Shown here in pieces: positions 1 through 5,550 of a stretch of DNA of 6,787 nt. Origin of the DNA: Thermoplasmata archaeon (GTDB taxonomy: Archaea > Thermoplasmatota > Thermoplasmata > UBA10834); assembly GCA_022865445.1 (NCBI GenBank), contig JALHSX010000298.1:1-6787 (forward strand). The letters are read 5' to 3'. The stretch's first letter is position 1. Each line of letters starts with the position of its first letter. Made by a program: the position numbers and the translations under genes. The notes under the pieces were generated by a model, which was not told where the DNA came from, searched no databases, and saw only the letters and a list, made by a program, of their open reading frames with translations.

Positions 1-92
1 CAGGCGAAGAAAAAGAACGCATAGACGTCGGGCGAGCGCGCCAATAGCTGATGCTGTTTCTCACAATCAATCACACCCGCGGCAGCGCTTCA

Positions 93-106
93 GAAAAGTA
101 CTATTA
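93..106 (+). promoter_or_regulatory. possible BRE/TATA promoter of pyrDK
   Basis: A purine run GAAAAG (93-98) is followed by TACTATTA (99-106), which resembles an archaeal BRE plus TATA box. Its centre lies about 33 bp before the pyrD ATG, so transcription would start near 127, leaving a leader of under 10 bases. The TATA match is imperfect, so this is a weak call. Confidence 0.35.
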
Positions 107-135
107 GCCGGTCAGGTAATCCCAAGGGGAACTGA

Positions 136-1053
136 ATGGCGCACCTCTCAGTGACCCTCTGCGGCCTCATGATGAAGAACCCCACGATGCTTGCGTCCGG
201 TGTTTTGGATGAGACGGGCAGGAGCATGCTGGAGGTCGCGAAGGCAGGTGCGGGCGCGCTAGTAACGAAGTCTGTAGGCAAAGAACCGAGACAGGGTCAC
301 GGAAACCCCACGATAGTCGAGCTCCAGTGCGGACTCATCAATGCGATGGGACTCCCCAATCCGGGGATGGAGATCTACGCAGCTGAGGTCAAAGAGGCGA
401 AGAAAGGTGGCGTCCCGGTCATCGGGAGCGTCTTCGGAGGGACCGAGGACGAGATTGCCGAGCTCGCAGGACTCATGTCAAAGGCTGGTGCAGACGCGGT
501 CGAGCTGAACCTGAGCTGTCCCCACGCGAAAGGCTACGGGGCAGAGCTGGGCTCGACCCCGGAGCTCGTCGAATCGATCTGCAGGAAAGCAAATAAGCAG
601 GTCCGAATCCCGTTGCTCGCGAAGCTCACACCCAACACTTCCTCGATATCATCGCTAGCAGTCGCAGCGGAAAAGGGAGGGGCGGACGCTGTTGTGGCAA
701 TCAACACGCTCAAGGCGATGGCAATCTCGCCAGAGGCTAGGATGCCGATTCTGGCCAACAAGTACGGCGGTCTCTCAGGCCCTGCGATTAAATCAATCGG
801 CGTCAGATGCGTTTACGAAATATTCGAATCCGTGAAGATCCCGATAGTCGGTGTGGGAGGAATCTCGTCAGGACGAGATGCGCTAGAGTATGTGATGGCG
901 GGCGCGACCGCGGTGCAGATCGGAACCGCGGTGTGGACCGAGGGACTAGATGTCTTCAACAAGACATCCAGGGAGATAATGCAGTTCATGGAAGAGAACG
1001 GGTTCGAGTCCGTCAAGGACATGGTGGGGGTGGCGCACCCTGGCCGGAACTAG
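136..1053 (+). CDS. pyrD: dihydroorotate dehydrogenase, class 1B catalytic subunit
   Basis: This 305-residue FMN enzyme oxidises dihydroorotate to orotate, the fourth step of de novo UMP synthesis, in the cytoplasm. The sequence is a TIM barrel with the expected class 1 landmarks. ASG occurs at 20-22, and the flavin/substrate lysine motif TKS at 44-46. The orotate-binding loop NAMGLPNPG lies at 69-77, and NLSCPH at 125-130 carries the catalytic base Cys128. LAKLTPN follows at 161-167, GGLSGPA at 211-217, and the phosphate-binding VGVGGISSGRDA at 238-249. A catalytic cysteine, rather than the serine of class 2, together with an adjacent pyrK, indicates the class 1B heterotetramer that passes electrons to NAD+. 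The ATG at 136 matches the family's usual N-terminus (core begins MAHLSVTLCG) and has a weak purine-rich AGGGGA at 125-130. The gene ends one base before pyrK. Length and motifs are normal. Confidence 0.95.
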   Translation: MAHLSVTLCGLMMKNPTMLASGVLDETGRSMLEVAKAGAGALVTKSVGKEPRQGHGNPTIVELQCGLINAMGLPNPGMEIYAAEVKEAKKGGVPVIGSVFGGTEDEIAELAGLMSKAGADAVELNLSCPHAKGYGAELGSTPELVESICRKANKQVRIPLLAKLTPNTSSISSLAVAAEKGGADAVVAINTLKAMAISPEARMPILANKYGGLSGPAIKSIGVRCVYEIFESVKIPIVGVGGISSGRDALEYVMAGATAVQIGTAVWTEGLDVFNKTSREIMQFMEENGFESVKDMVGVAHPGRN

Positions 1054-1054
1054 A

Positions 1055-1819
1055 ATGTTCACAGTCTCGAAGCAGACCGATGAAACATCCTCCATCAAGA
1101 CCATCAGGTTCAAAGAAGGGCTCGCCGCCACTCCGGGCCAGTTCGTCATGGTGTGGGTTCCCGGAGTCGACGAGTTCCCGATGTCCGTTTCGTACTCGGC
1201 AAACGGATTGGGGATAACATATCAGGTCCTGGGAGACGGGACCAAAGCCCTCGCCTCCAAAGTGCAGGGAGACCGAATAGGCATCCGCGGTCCCTACGGG
1301 AAGGGGTTTGCCATTCATGGAAAGCGTCTGCTCGTCGTCGCTGGTGGCGCAGGCATGGCACCTCTCGCACCCTTCGTAGAGGAGGCGGTCACGCACAAAA
1401 CCTCAGTGGACCTCGTGATCGGGGCTAGGACCAGCAGCAACATACTGTTCGAATCGAGAGCTATCAAAGCGGGAGCGAAGGTCCACATATCCACGGATGA
1501 CGGAACCAAGGGATTCAAAGGCCTGGCAGTTGGGCTGGCAGAGTCCGTGCTCACTGGAGGGAAGTTCGATTCCATCTACGCCTGTGGCCCGGAGAAGATG
1601 CTTCTTGGCCTTCTGAGAATCGCTGAGTCGCGAGGACTTCCGATGCAGGCGTCGCTGGAGAGGTTCATGAAATGCGGAATCGGGATCTGCGACTCCTGCG
1701 CGATAGACGGAAAGCACGTCTGCACGGACGGCCCGGTGTTCTCGGAACGCGACCTCAGTACGTTTGGCGAGCTCGCGAAGACGAAGCTCGACATGTGCGG
1801 ACGAAAAGTGCCAGTCTGA
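1055..1819 (+). CDS. pyrK: dihydroorotate dehydrogenase electron-transfer subunit (FAD, 2Fe-2S)
   Basis: This 254-residue partner of PyrD takes electrons from the PyrD FMN through a 2Fe-2S cluster and FAD to NAD+. An N-terminal FAD-binding barrel (about 1-88, with FPMSVSY at 41-47) is followed by a ferredoxin-reductase-like NAD domain. That domain carries the glycine-rich VAGGAGMAPL (95-104) and ACGPEKM (176-182). The C-terminal cluster-binding segment contains Cys207, Cys212, Cys215 and Cys223 (C-x4-C-x2-C-x7-C), ending in the family-typical CTDGPVF. The last spacing is short compared with the Lactococcus-type protein, as I recall for archaeal versions. The ATG starts one base after the pyrD TAG and has no clear ribosome binding site, so translational coupling is likely. 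A 7-bp hairpin begins two bases after the TGA. All four cluster ligands are present. Confidence 0.94.
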   Translation: MFTVSKQTDETSSIKTIRFKEGLAATPGQFVMVWVPGVDEFPMSVSYSANGLGITYQVLGDGTKALASKVQGDRIGIRGPYGKGFAIHGKRLLVVAGGAGMAPLAPFVEEAVTHKTSVDLVIGARTSSNILFESRAIKAGAKVHISTDDGTKGFKGLAVGLAESVLTGGKFDSIYACGPEKMLLGLLRIAESRGLPMQASLERFMKCGIGICDSCAIDGKHVCTDGPVFSERDLSTFGELAKTKLDMCGRKVPV

Positions 1820-1820
1820 T

Positions 1821-1841
1821 GTCGGACGCACGGTGTCCGAC
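1821..1841. terminator. hairpin just after pyrK
   Basis: GTCGGAC (1821-1827) and GTCCGAC (1835-1841) are perfect inverted copies, giving a 7-bp stem with a 7-base loop immediately after the pyrK stop. No T-run follows, and archaeal termination normally depends on oligo-T. A terminator or a 3'-end stabilising role is therefore inference. Confidence 0.4.
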
Positions 1842-1869
1842 GCGCACATCTACCAGACAACGACGCACA

Positions 1870-1893
1870 GTTTGGAGCAAACCGCTTCCAAAC
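1870..1893. terminator. second hairpin between the convergent genes
   Basis: GTTTGGA (1870-1876) pairs perfectly with TCCAAAC (1887-1893) around a 10-base loop, and one more G-T pair can form inside. It lies 14 bases beyond the stop of the minus-strand synthase gene. On the plus strand a pyrimidine-rich stretch (CCCTGCTCTTGATTCT) follows. It may serve as a shared end signal for both convergent transcripts, but this is not proven. Confidence 0.4.
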
Positions 1894-1907
1894 CCCTGCT
1901 CTTGATT

Positions 1908-3101
1908 CTACGCGCAATCAGGGTTCTTGTCATTCTTCCCTAGGATAGCTTCGACTATTCCCCAGAACTCGTCATCCGACACGCGTCCGTGGTCCTCCCC
2001 CGCCTTCTTGATGGCTCGGACGATATCGCAAATCTGATCCTGGCTCGCCTTGACTTCCCTCTCCTCAAGTCTGCTCTTCACCAGCGCCGTTCCAGAGTGC
2101 TTTCCGAGGATCAGGTGCCGGCGGTTGCCGACCTGCTCAGGGTCGAGGCATTCGTATGTCATTGGACAGTTCAGGACTGCGGCCACATGTATCCCAGATT
2201 CGTGTGAGAAGGCGTTTGAGCCGACCCAAGGCTGGTTGGGAGGCAGGGGCAGGTTGGCCTCCTCGAACACAAGCTTGGTGAGATCGGTCAATCCCTCGGT
2301 GCGGATCCCGATATCACGCTTGTAGAGGTGCTTCAACGCCATCACGAACTGCTCAAGAGAGACATTGCCAGCGCGCTCGCCGATTCCACCGACGGTCGTC
2401 GAGATCGCTTCAGCCCCTGAGTTCAAGGCAGCGATGGAATTGACGACCGCGAGCCCGAAGTCGTTGTGCAGGTGAACGGACAAGGGCACCTTCGTCTTCT
2501 CCCTGACCTTCCGGACAAGGTACGAGACCGCCTCAGGGCTTGCACAACCCAGGGTATCTGTAATGCCGAGCCTGACAGCGCCTGCTTTCTCGCTCTCCTT
2601 GTAGACATCGAGCATGAACTCCATATCCGATCTCGTGCTGTCCTCAGTGCTCAGACTGGCCTTCAGACCTCGCGCATGAGCGTATTCGAGAGAGCTTATG
2701 GCTCGCCTCAGGACCTCATCACGGCTCATCTTGAGCTTGTAGCGCATGTGCAACTCGCTAGTTGCGATGAACAGGAGAACCATGTCGACATCCGAGTCGG
2801 CGGCTGCGTCGATATCTGCCTGGACGGTCCTGGCCAGGCATATGATCTCAGCACTGAGGCCGAGCTCGGCTATTGCTTTCACGGACTTCTTTTCCTGATC
2901 AGAGACTGCCGGATACCCAGCCTCTATCTGATGAACACCTATCTCGTCCAACTTGCGCGCGATGGCAATCTTCTGAGCGAGCGTGAAATGCACGCCCGGC
3001 ATCTGCTCACCATCCCTGAGCGTGCTGTCGTAGATCACTATCTTCTCAGGGAGAGAGACCTTTGTTGCCACGTTGAACGGGCTCACGGCAGTGAACTTCA
3101 T
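1908..3101 (-). CDS. homocitrate / 2-isopropylmalate synthase family enzyme, short form
   Basis: This is a DRE-TIM metallolyase of 397 residues that should condense acetyl-CoA with a 2-oxoacid. The TIM barrel opens with DSTLRDGEQMPGV (25-37), giving the catalytic Arg29 and metal ligand Asp30. The metal-binding HLHN is at 210-213, GIGERAGNVSLE at 239-250, and the second subdomain motif HESGIH at 300-305. The C-terminal regulatory domain of feedback-controlled LeuA is missing, so the length fits homocitrate synthase, AksA, NifV or a short citramalate/isopropylmalate synthase. The substrate cannot be fixed from sequence. The IEAG-x-PAVS segment has Tyr63 at the variable position, and I do not link that residue to one known specificity. 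The longer frame begins at a TTG (3122) abutting the TATA box (3123-3130). The ATG at 3101 sits about 25 bp downstream of that box, so a leaderless start there is preferred. The gene is divergent from tRNA-Cys. Family call is firm; exact reaction is open. Confidence 0.85.
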   Translation of the reverse strand: MKFTAVSPFNVATKVSLPEKIVIYDSTLRDGEQMPGVHFTLAQKIAIARKLDEIGVHQIEAGYPAVSDQEKKSVKAIAELGLSAEIICLARTVQADIDAAADSDVDMVLLFIATSELHMRYKLKMSRDEVLRRAISSLEYAHARGLKASLSTEDSTRSDMEFMLDVYKESEKAGAVRLGITDTLGCASPEAVSYLVRKVREKTKVPLSVHLHNDFGLAVVNSIAALNSGAEAISTTVGGIGERAGNVSLEQFVMALKHLYKRDIGIRTEGLTDLTKLVFEEANLPLPPNQPWVGSNAFSHESGIHVAAVLNCPMTYECLDPEQVGNRRHLILGKHSGTALVKSRLEEREVKASQDQICDIVRAIKKAGEDHGRVSDDEFWGIVEAILGKNDKNPDCA

Positions 3102-3116
3102 CGGCAAGCCATCGGC
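3099..3116. repeat. 7-bp direct repeat at the synthase start
   Basis: CATCGGC occurs at 3099-3105 and again at 3110-3116, an 11-bp period or about one helical turn. It covers the inferred transcription start and ATG of the minus-strand synthase gene. This could be an operator placed to block initiation. The first copy includes coding sequence, so chance is a real alternative. Confidence 0.3.
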
Positions 3117-3122
3117 TGGCAA

Positions 3123-3130
3123 CTATTTAT
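3123..3130 (-). promoter_or_regulatory. TATA box of the synthase gene
   Basis: On the minus strand this reads ATAAATAG. Its centre is about 25 bp before the ATG at 3101, the normal archaeal TATA-to-start distance. The mRNA should therefore begin at or next to the A of the ATG (leaderless). This decides the start choice for the gene. Confidence 0.7.
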
Positions 3131-3164
3131 GCTGTTCTCGGCACGCTGGCCCTTCGTTGAAAGC

Positions 3165-3172
3165 AATAAATA
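3165..3172 (+). promoter_or_regulatory. TATA box of tRNA-Cys
   Basis: AATAAATA lies about 31 bp before the first base of the mature tRNA, preceded by a purine-rich GAAAG resembling a BRE. Transcription should start near 3194, leaving a very short 5' leader for RNase P. It is divergent from the synthase TATA box 35 bp to the left. Confidence 0.65.
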
Positions 3173-3182
3173 GGCAAACGGG

Positions 3183-3188
3183 CATTGT
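3183..3188 (+). promoter_or_regulatory. CATTGT element shared with the cysK promoter
   Basis: CATTGT begins after an ATAGG end of the TATA region plus 8 bases. The cysK promoter has TATGG, 8 bases, then CATTGT (3851-3856), and CGC follows shortly in both. The position between TATA box and transcription start is where archaeal repressors often bind. With two copies only, the role as an operator is speculative. Confidence 0.3.
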
Positions 3189-3199
3189 TCGGCGCACAT

Positions 3200-3273
3200 G
3201 CCGGGGTGACAGAGCGGCCATGTGGCGGACTGCAGATCCGCAAACACGAGTTCGATTCTCGTCCCCGGCCCCA
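3200..3273 (+). tRNA. tRNA-Cys (anticodon GCA), CCA encoded
   Basis: The cloverleaf folds cleanly. The acceptor stem GCCGGGG (3200-3206) pairs with CCCCGGC (3263-3269) over 7 of 7 bases. A 3-bp D stem ACA/TGT (3209-3211, 3221-3223) has GG in its loop. The anticodon stem GCGGA/TCCGC (3225-3229, 3237-3241) closes the loop CTGCAGA, with GCA at 3232-3234. The variable loop AAAC is followed by a 5-bp T stem ACGAG/CTCGT around TTCGATT. The 3-bp D stem and general layout recall E. coli tRNA-Cys. The discriminator (3270) is C, whereas tRNA-Cys almost always has U73, the main identity base for cysteinyl-tRNA synthetase. CCA follows at 3271-3273 in the DNA. No intron is seen. The gene stands directly before a regulator and the cysK-cysE-cysS genes. 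Confidence 0.95.
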
Positions 3274-3296
3274 TGATTCTCCGTATTTCTGATAGG

Positions 3297-3302
3297 TTTA
3301 TA
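3297..3302 (+). promoter_or_regulatory. probable TATA box of the HTH regulator gene
   Basis: TTTATA in the context GGTTTATAG would start transcription near 3325. It is flanked by a weak dyad AGGT (3294-3297) / ACCT (3307-3310) centred on the box, which could be an autoregulatory site. A second A/T-rich run (AAAATAAC, 3323-3330) is an alternative box. Confidence 0.5.
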
Positions 3303-3368
3303 GCGTACCTTCCCTTACCCCCAAAATAACGGCGTTACAGAAATGCTGGCAAAGACCGCGCCGTTCGC

Positions 3369-3372
3369 GGTG
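3369..3372 (+). promoter_or_regulatory. ribosome binding site deciding the regulator start
   Basis: GGTG, part of the archaeal GGAGGTGATC complement of 16S rRNA, stands six bases before the ATG at 3379. The earlier in-frame ATG at 3343 has no comparable site. This favours the shorter protein. Confidence 0.4.
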
Positions 3373-3378
3373 CACACG

Positions 3379-3750
3379 ATGAAGACTCCATGCGAAATCG
3401 TTGTAGGCAAGATTCTTCCGGCGCTGAGGGCGTCGGTGGTCAAGGAACTATCTAGAAAACACCATATGAAGCAATCGGACATCGCAAAGAAGTTGGGGAT
3501 TACGCAGGCTTCAGTGAGCCAGTACCTCAGTGCCACAAGAGCTGGCGGGACGAAGATCACAGAAAGCTTCCCCAAGATCAAGACATACGCTAATGAAATC
3601 GCGAATCGCATAGTCGCTGGCGATAGCAAGCTAGAATGGTTCGATGTTTTGTGCAAGGCGTGTCAGGACATCAGGTCCGACGACGAATTCTGCAGGATGC
3701 AGAAGATAGCATCGAACCCGAGCGGATGCGATGTCTGCAAGAAGGACTGA
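3379..3750 (+). CDS. small HTH regulator with cysteine-rich C-terminus
   Basis: A 123-residue predicted DNA-binding protein of the archaeal XRE-like type (I believe the COG2522 family). It opens with MKTPCEIVV, as I recall for relatives. The helix-turn-helix covers about residues 30-51, MKQSDIAKKLGITQASVSQ plus YLS, with the recognition helix at about 42-52. The C-terminal third holds five cysteines: Cys92-x2-Cys95, Cys105, Cys117-x2-Cys120; Cys5 is a sixth. Such an arrangement suits a Zn or Fe-S site or a thiol switch, which the sequence does not distinguish. An in-frame ATG at 3343 would add 12 residues. The 3379 start is preferred for its GGTG site and the family N-terminus. Lying alone between tRNA-Cys and cysK, with its own promoter, it is a candidate regulator of the cysteine genes. 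That role is inference from position and cysteine content only. Confidence 0.85.
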   Translation: MKTPCEIVVGKILPALRASVVKELSRKHHMKQSDIAKKLGITQASVSQYLSATRAGGTKITESFPKIKTYANEIANRIVAGDSKLEWFDVLCKACQDIRSDDEFCRMQKIASNPSGCDVCKKD

Positions 3751-3834
3751 AGACACCCTCTTGAGCGGTTCTCCCGTTCTCGATTCCCATAGCCAGTAGC
3801 TACGCGGACCCGGCATCAACAAGGCACAACGGAC

Positions 3835-3840
3835 TTATAT
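3835..3840 (+). promoter_or_regulatory. TATA box of the cysK-cysE-cysS operon
   Basis: TTATAT (context ACTTATATGG) predicts a transcription start near 3862, just before the ribosome binding site of cysK. An ATG at 3839 that would lengthen cysK by 12 codons is part of this box and so would not be in the mRNA. An 8-bp palindrome GTAGCTAC lies upstream at 3796-3803. Confidence 0.65.
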
Positions 3841-3850
3841 GGCGCTGTTT

Positions 3851-3856
3851 CATTGT
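3851..3856 (+). promoter_or_regulatory. CATTGT element in the cysK promoter
   Basis: This is the second copy of the element seen before tRNA-Cys (3183-3188), at the same distance from the TATA box and between box and inferred start. The contexts are CATTGTCCGCA here and CATTGTTCGGCGCA there. It is a candidate common operator; chance is not excluded. Confidence 0.3.
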
Positions 3857-3863
3857 CCGCATC

Positions 3864-3869
3864 GAGGAG
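3864..3869 (+). promoter_or_regulatory. ribosome binding site of cysK
   Basis: GAGGAG ends five bases before the ATG at 3875 and is the strongest Shine-Dalgarno match in the window. With the TATA box at 3835-3840 it fixes the cysK start at 3875. Confidence 0.7.
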
Positions 3870-3874
3870 AGTCC

Positions 3875-4807
3875 ATGGCACGACCAAGAGTAATGAACAG
3901 CATTCTTGATACCGTAGGAAACACCCCAATGGTGAAGCTCAATAGGATAGTTCCTGAAGGCTCCGCGACCATCTACGCCAAAATGGAGTTCTTCAACCCC
4001 ACATGGTCGGTCAAGGATCGGATAGCGAAGAGCATGATCGAGGCTGCCGAACGGAAAGGGCTGGTCAACAAGGACACAACCATTATCGAGCCGACATCAG
4101 GCAACACCGGAATAGGCCTGGGAATGGTCTGCGCCGTCAAGGGGTACAAGCTGATACTGACGATGCCAGAGACGATGACTATCGAGCGAAGGAAGCTCCT
4201 AGCGGCATTCGGTGCGCAGCTGGTTCTCACACCTGGTCCTGAGGGCATGGGGGGAGCGGTGAAGAAAGCAGAGGAACTGACAGCATCGACCCCGAACTCG
4301 TTCATGCCGCAGCAGTTCACGAACAAAGCCAACCCATGGATCCACAGGAAGACAACCGCCAAGGAGATCCTAAAGACCGTCGAAAGAATCGACGCTTTCG
4401 TCGCTGGGGTCGGAACTGGCGGGACCATCACTGGTGTCGGTCAGGTCCTCAAGAAGAAACACCCTCAGGTGCATATCATCGCCGTCGAACCCGAGGAATC
4501 ACCAGTGCTCTCTGGAGGGAAGCCTGGCCCGCACAAGATACAGGGCATCGGCGCTGGTTTCGTGCCCGCAGTCCTGGACACAAAAGTGTACGACAGGATC
4601 ATAAAGGTCAACTCGAAGGACGCTGCGGAGACATCTAGGAAGATAGCCAAACTCGAGGGAATGCTGGTCGGGATCTCATCGGGCGCGGCAACTTTCGCCG
4701 CTCTGCAAGTGGCAAAGGAACTGGGTCCGGGAAAGACCGTGGTTGTCCTATTGCCAGACATTGGAGAAAGGTATTTGAGCACCGACCTGTTTGCAGAGAA
4801 TCCATAA
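3875..4807 (+). CDS. cysK: O-acetylserine sulfhydrylase (cysteine synthase A type)
   Basis: This 310-residue PLP enzyme makes cysteine from O-acetylserine and sulfide in the cytoplasm. The Schiff-base lysine is Lys47 in NPTWSVKDR (41-49). The substrate loop TSGNTG lies at 74-79, KLLAAFGA at 107-114, and QQFTNKANPWIHRKTT at 146-161. The PLP phosphate loop GTGGTITG occupies 180-187. EPEESPVLSGG, GISSGAA and the terminal PDIGERYLSTDLF complete the CysK/cystathionine-synthase fold without any extra C-terminal domain. Length is close to the usual 300-325. Trp44 before SVKDR is unusual, as this place mostly holds a small residue such as G, S or A. The start at 3875 is chosen because the earlier ATG lies in the promoter. 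The TAA overlaps the cysE ATG by one base (TAATG), so CysE and CysK are probably made together. A cystathionine or O-phosphoserine substrate cannot be fully excluded, but the cysE neighbour argues for O-acetylserine. Confidence 0.93.
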   Translation: MARPRVMNSILDTVGNTPMVKLNRIVPEGSATIYAKMEFFNPTWSVKDRIAKSMIEAAERKGLVNKDTTIIEPTSGNTGIGLGMVCAVKGYKLILTMPETMTIERRKLLAAFGAQLVLTPGPEGMGGAVKKAEELTASTPNSFMPQQFTNKANPWIHRKTTAKEILKTVERIDAFVAGVGTGGTITGVGQVLKKKHPQVHIIAVEPEESPVLSGGKPGPHKIQGIGAGFVPAVLDTKVYDRIIKVNSKDAAETSRKIAKLEGMLVGISSGAATFAALQVAKELGPGKTVVVLLPDIGERYLSTDLFAENP

Positions 4808-5529
4808 TGCCAGTTGATGAGAAAGACGATGTTGACATTGTTCTTGAGCGGGATCCCGCTCCGAAGAGTCGAGCAGAGGCTCTGCTATTCAGTCAGGGCC
4901 TCCATGCAATCAAGCTCCACAAGATGGCCCACAAGATGTACCTCAAGAAGCGGTACAAGACGGCCAGGATGATCAACTATGTCTCCAGAGTTCTGACCGG
5001 TGCCGATATCCATCCGGGTGCGATCGTTGGCAAGAACTTCTTCATCGACCACGCGACCGGGGTCGTCATAGGCGAGACTGCCGAGATCGGAGACAATGTC
5101 TCGATATATCAGGGCGTGACGCTCGGGGGCATCGCGACAGAGAAGAAGAAAAGGCACCCGACGATAGGCAACAACGTCGTCATCGGCGCAGGCGCCACCA
5201 TCCTCGGCCCAATCACGATAGGGGACAATGTCAGGGTCGGGGCAGGATCCGTCGTCGTCAAATCAGTGCCTCCCAATTCGACGGTGGTGGGTGTGCCCGC
5301 GAAGATGGTCCAGAGGATAGGTGTGACGGCCATAGACCTGCATCACGAGGAGCTGCCCGACCCCGTCGTGAACGCGTTCATAGACCTATGCCACAGCCTC
5401 TCCGAGATGGAGTACAGGATGGAGCAGATCGAGAAGAAGCTCGGCATCAAGCACGAGAAGATACCGGTTCCCGAACCACCGAAGATCAAGGCGTCCGAGC
5501 TGGCTTGTCCAGTAGAGGAGAAGCATTAA
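4807..5529 (+). CDS. cysE: serine O-acetyltransferase
   Basis: This 240-residue enzyme transfers acetyl from acetyl-CoA to serine, giving the O-acetylserine used by CysK. A short helical N-domain (about 1-62, with DPA..SRAEALL and GLHAIKLHKMAHK) precedes a left-handed beta-helix of hexapeptide repeats (about 65-165). Asp67 (DIHPGA) and His82 (FIDHATG) are 15 residues apart, exactly as Asp143/His158 of E. coli. VVIGETAEIGDNVSIYQGVTLGG and KRHPTIGNNVVIGAGA (split here for length) follow, with His117 as the third conserved histidine. The N-domain is short as in Bacillus-type enzymes. The C-terminus has the LPDP motif (183-186), a likely coiled coil (about 195-213) and a proline-rich tail ending EEKH. 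It lacks the terminal Ile that binds the CysK active site in E. coli. It has no strong ribosome binding site, so coupling to cysK is expected. A bacterial origin by transfer is possible, not shown. Confidence 0.93.
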   Translation: MPVDEKDDVDIVLERDPAPKSRAEALLFSQGLHAIKLHKMAHKMYLKKRYKTARMINYVSRVLTGADIHPGAIVGKNFFIDHATGVVIGETAEIGDNVSIYQGVTLGGIATEKKKRHPTIGNNVVIGAGATILGPITIGDNVRVGAGSVVVKSVPPNSTVVGVPAKMVQRIGVTAIDLHHEELPDPVVNAFIDLCHSLSEMEYRMEQIEKKLGIKHEKIPVPEPPKIKASELACPVEEKH

Positions 5530-5550
5530 GAGCTCCACAATCATTCGAGT

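Noticed and set aside
1..24. Possible 3' end of an upstream plus-strand gene (frame 1 reads QAKKKNA then TAG)
   Set aside because: Only seven codons are visible; frame 3 also gives a short read-in (stop near 45) and a minus-strand start is possible at 22, so none can be preferred. Bases 25-92 show nothing I can name.
1013..1396. Minus-strand frames over pyrK (also 1403-1849 and 1576-1917)
   Set aside because: They lie opposite pyrK, whose cofactor motifs are intact over its full length; they show no domain signature.
2466..3173. Long plus-strand open frame of 235 codons opposite the synthase gene
   Set aside because: It mirrors the codon pattern of the well-supported minus-strand enzyme, crosses that gene's promoter and matches no family I recognise.
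3768..3781. GTTCTC repeated twice with an 8-base period after the regulator gene
   Set aside because: Two short pyrimidine-rich copies only; may be part of a weak termination region but no hairpin or T-run supports it.
3796..3803. Palindrome GTAGCTAC upstream of the cysK TATA box
   Set aside because: An 8-bp palindrome is not rare, and no second copy is found near the tRNA or regulator promoters, so it is not listed as an operator.
3751..3874. Riboswitch or T-box-like leader controlling cysK
   Set aside because: The inferred leader is only about a dozen bases, too short for such an RNA, and T-boxes are a bacterial device.
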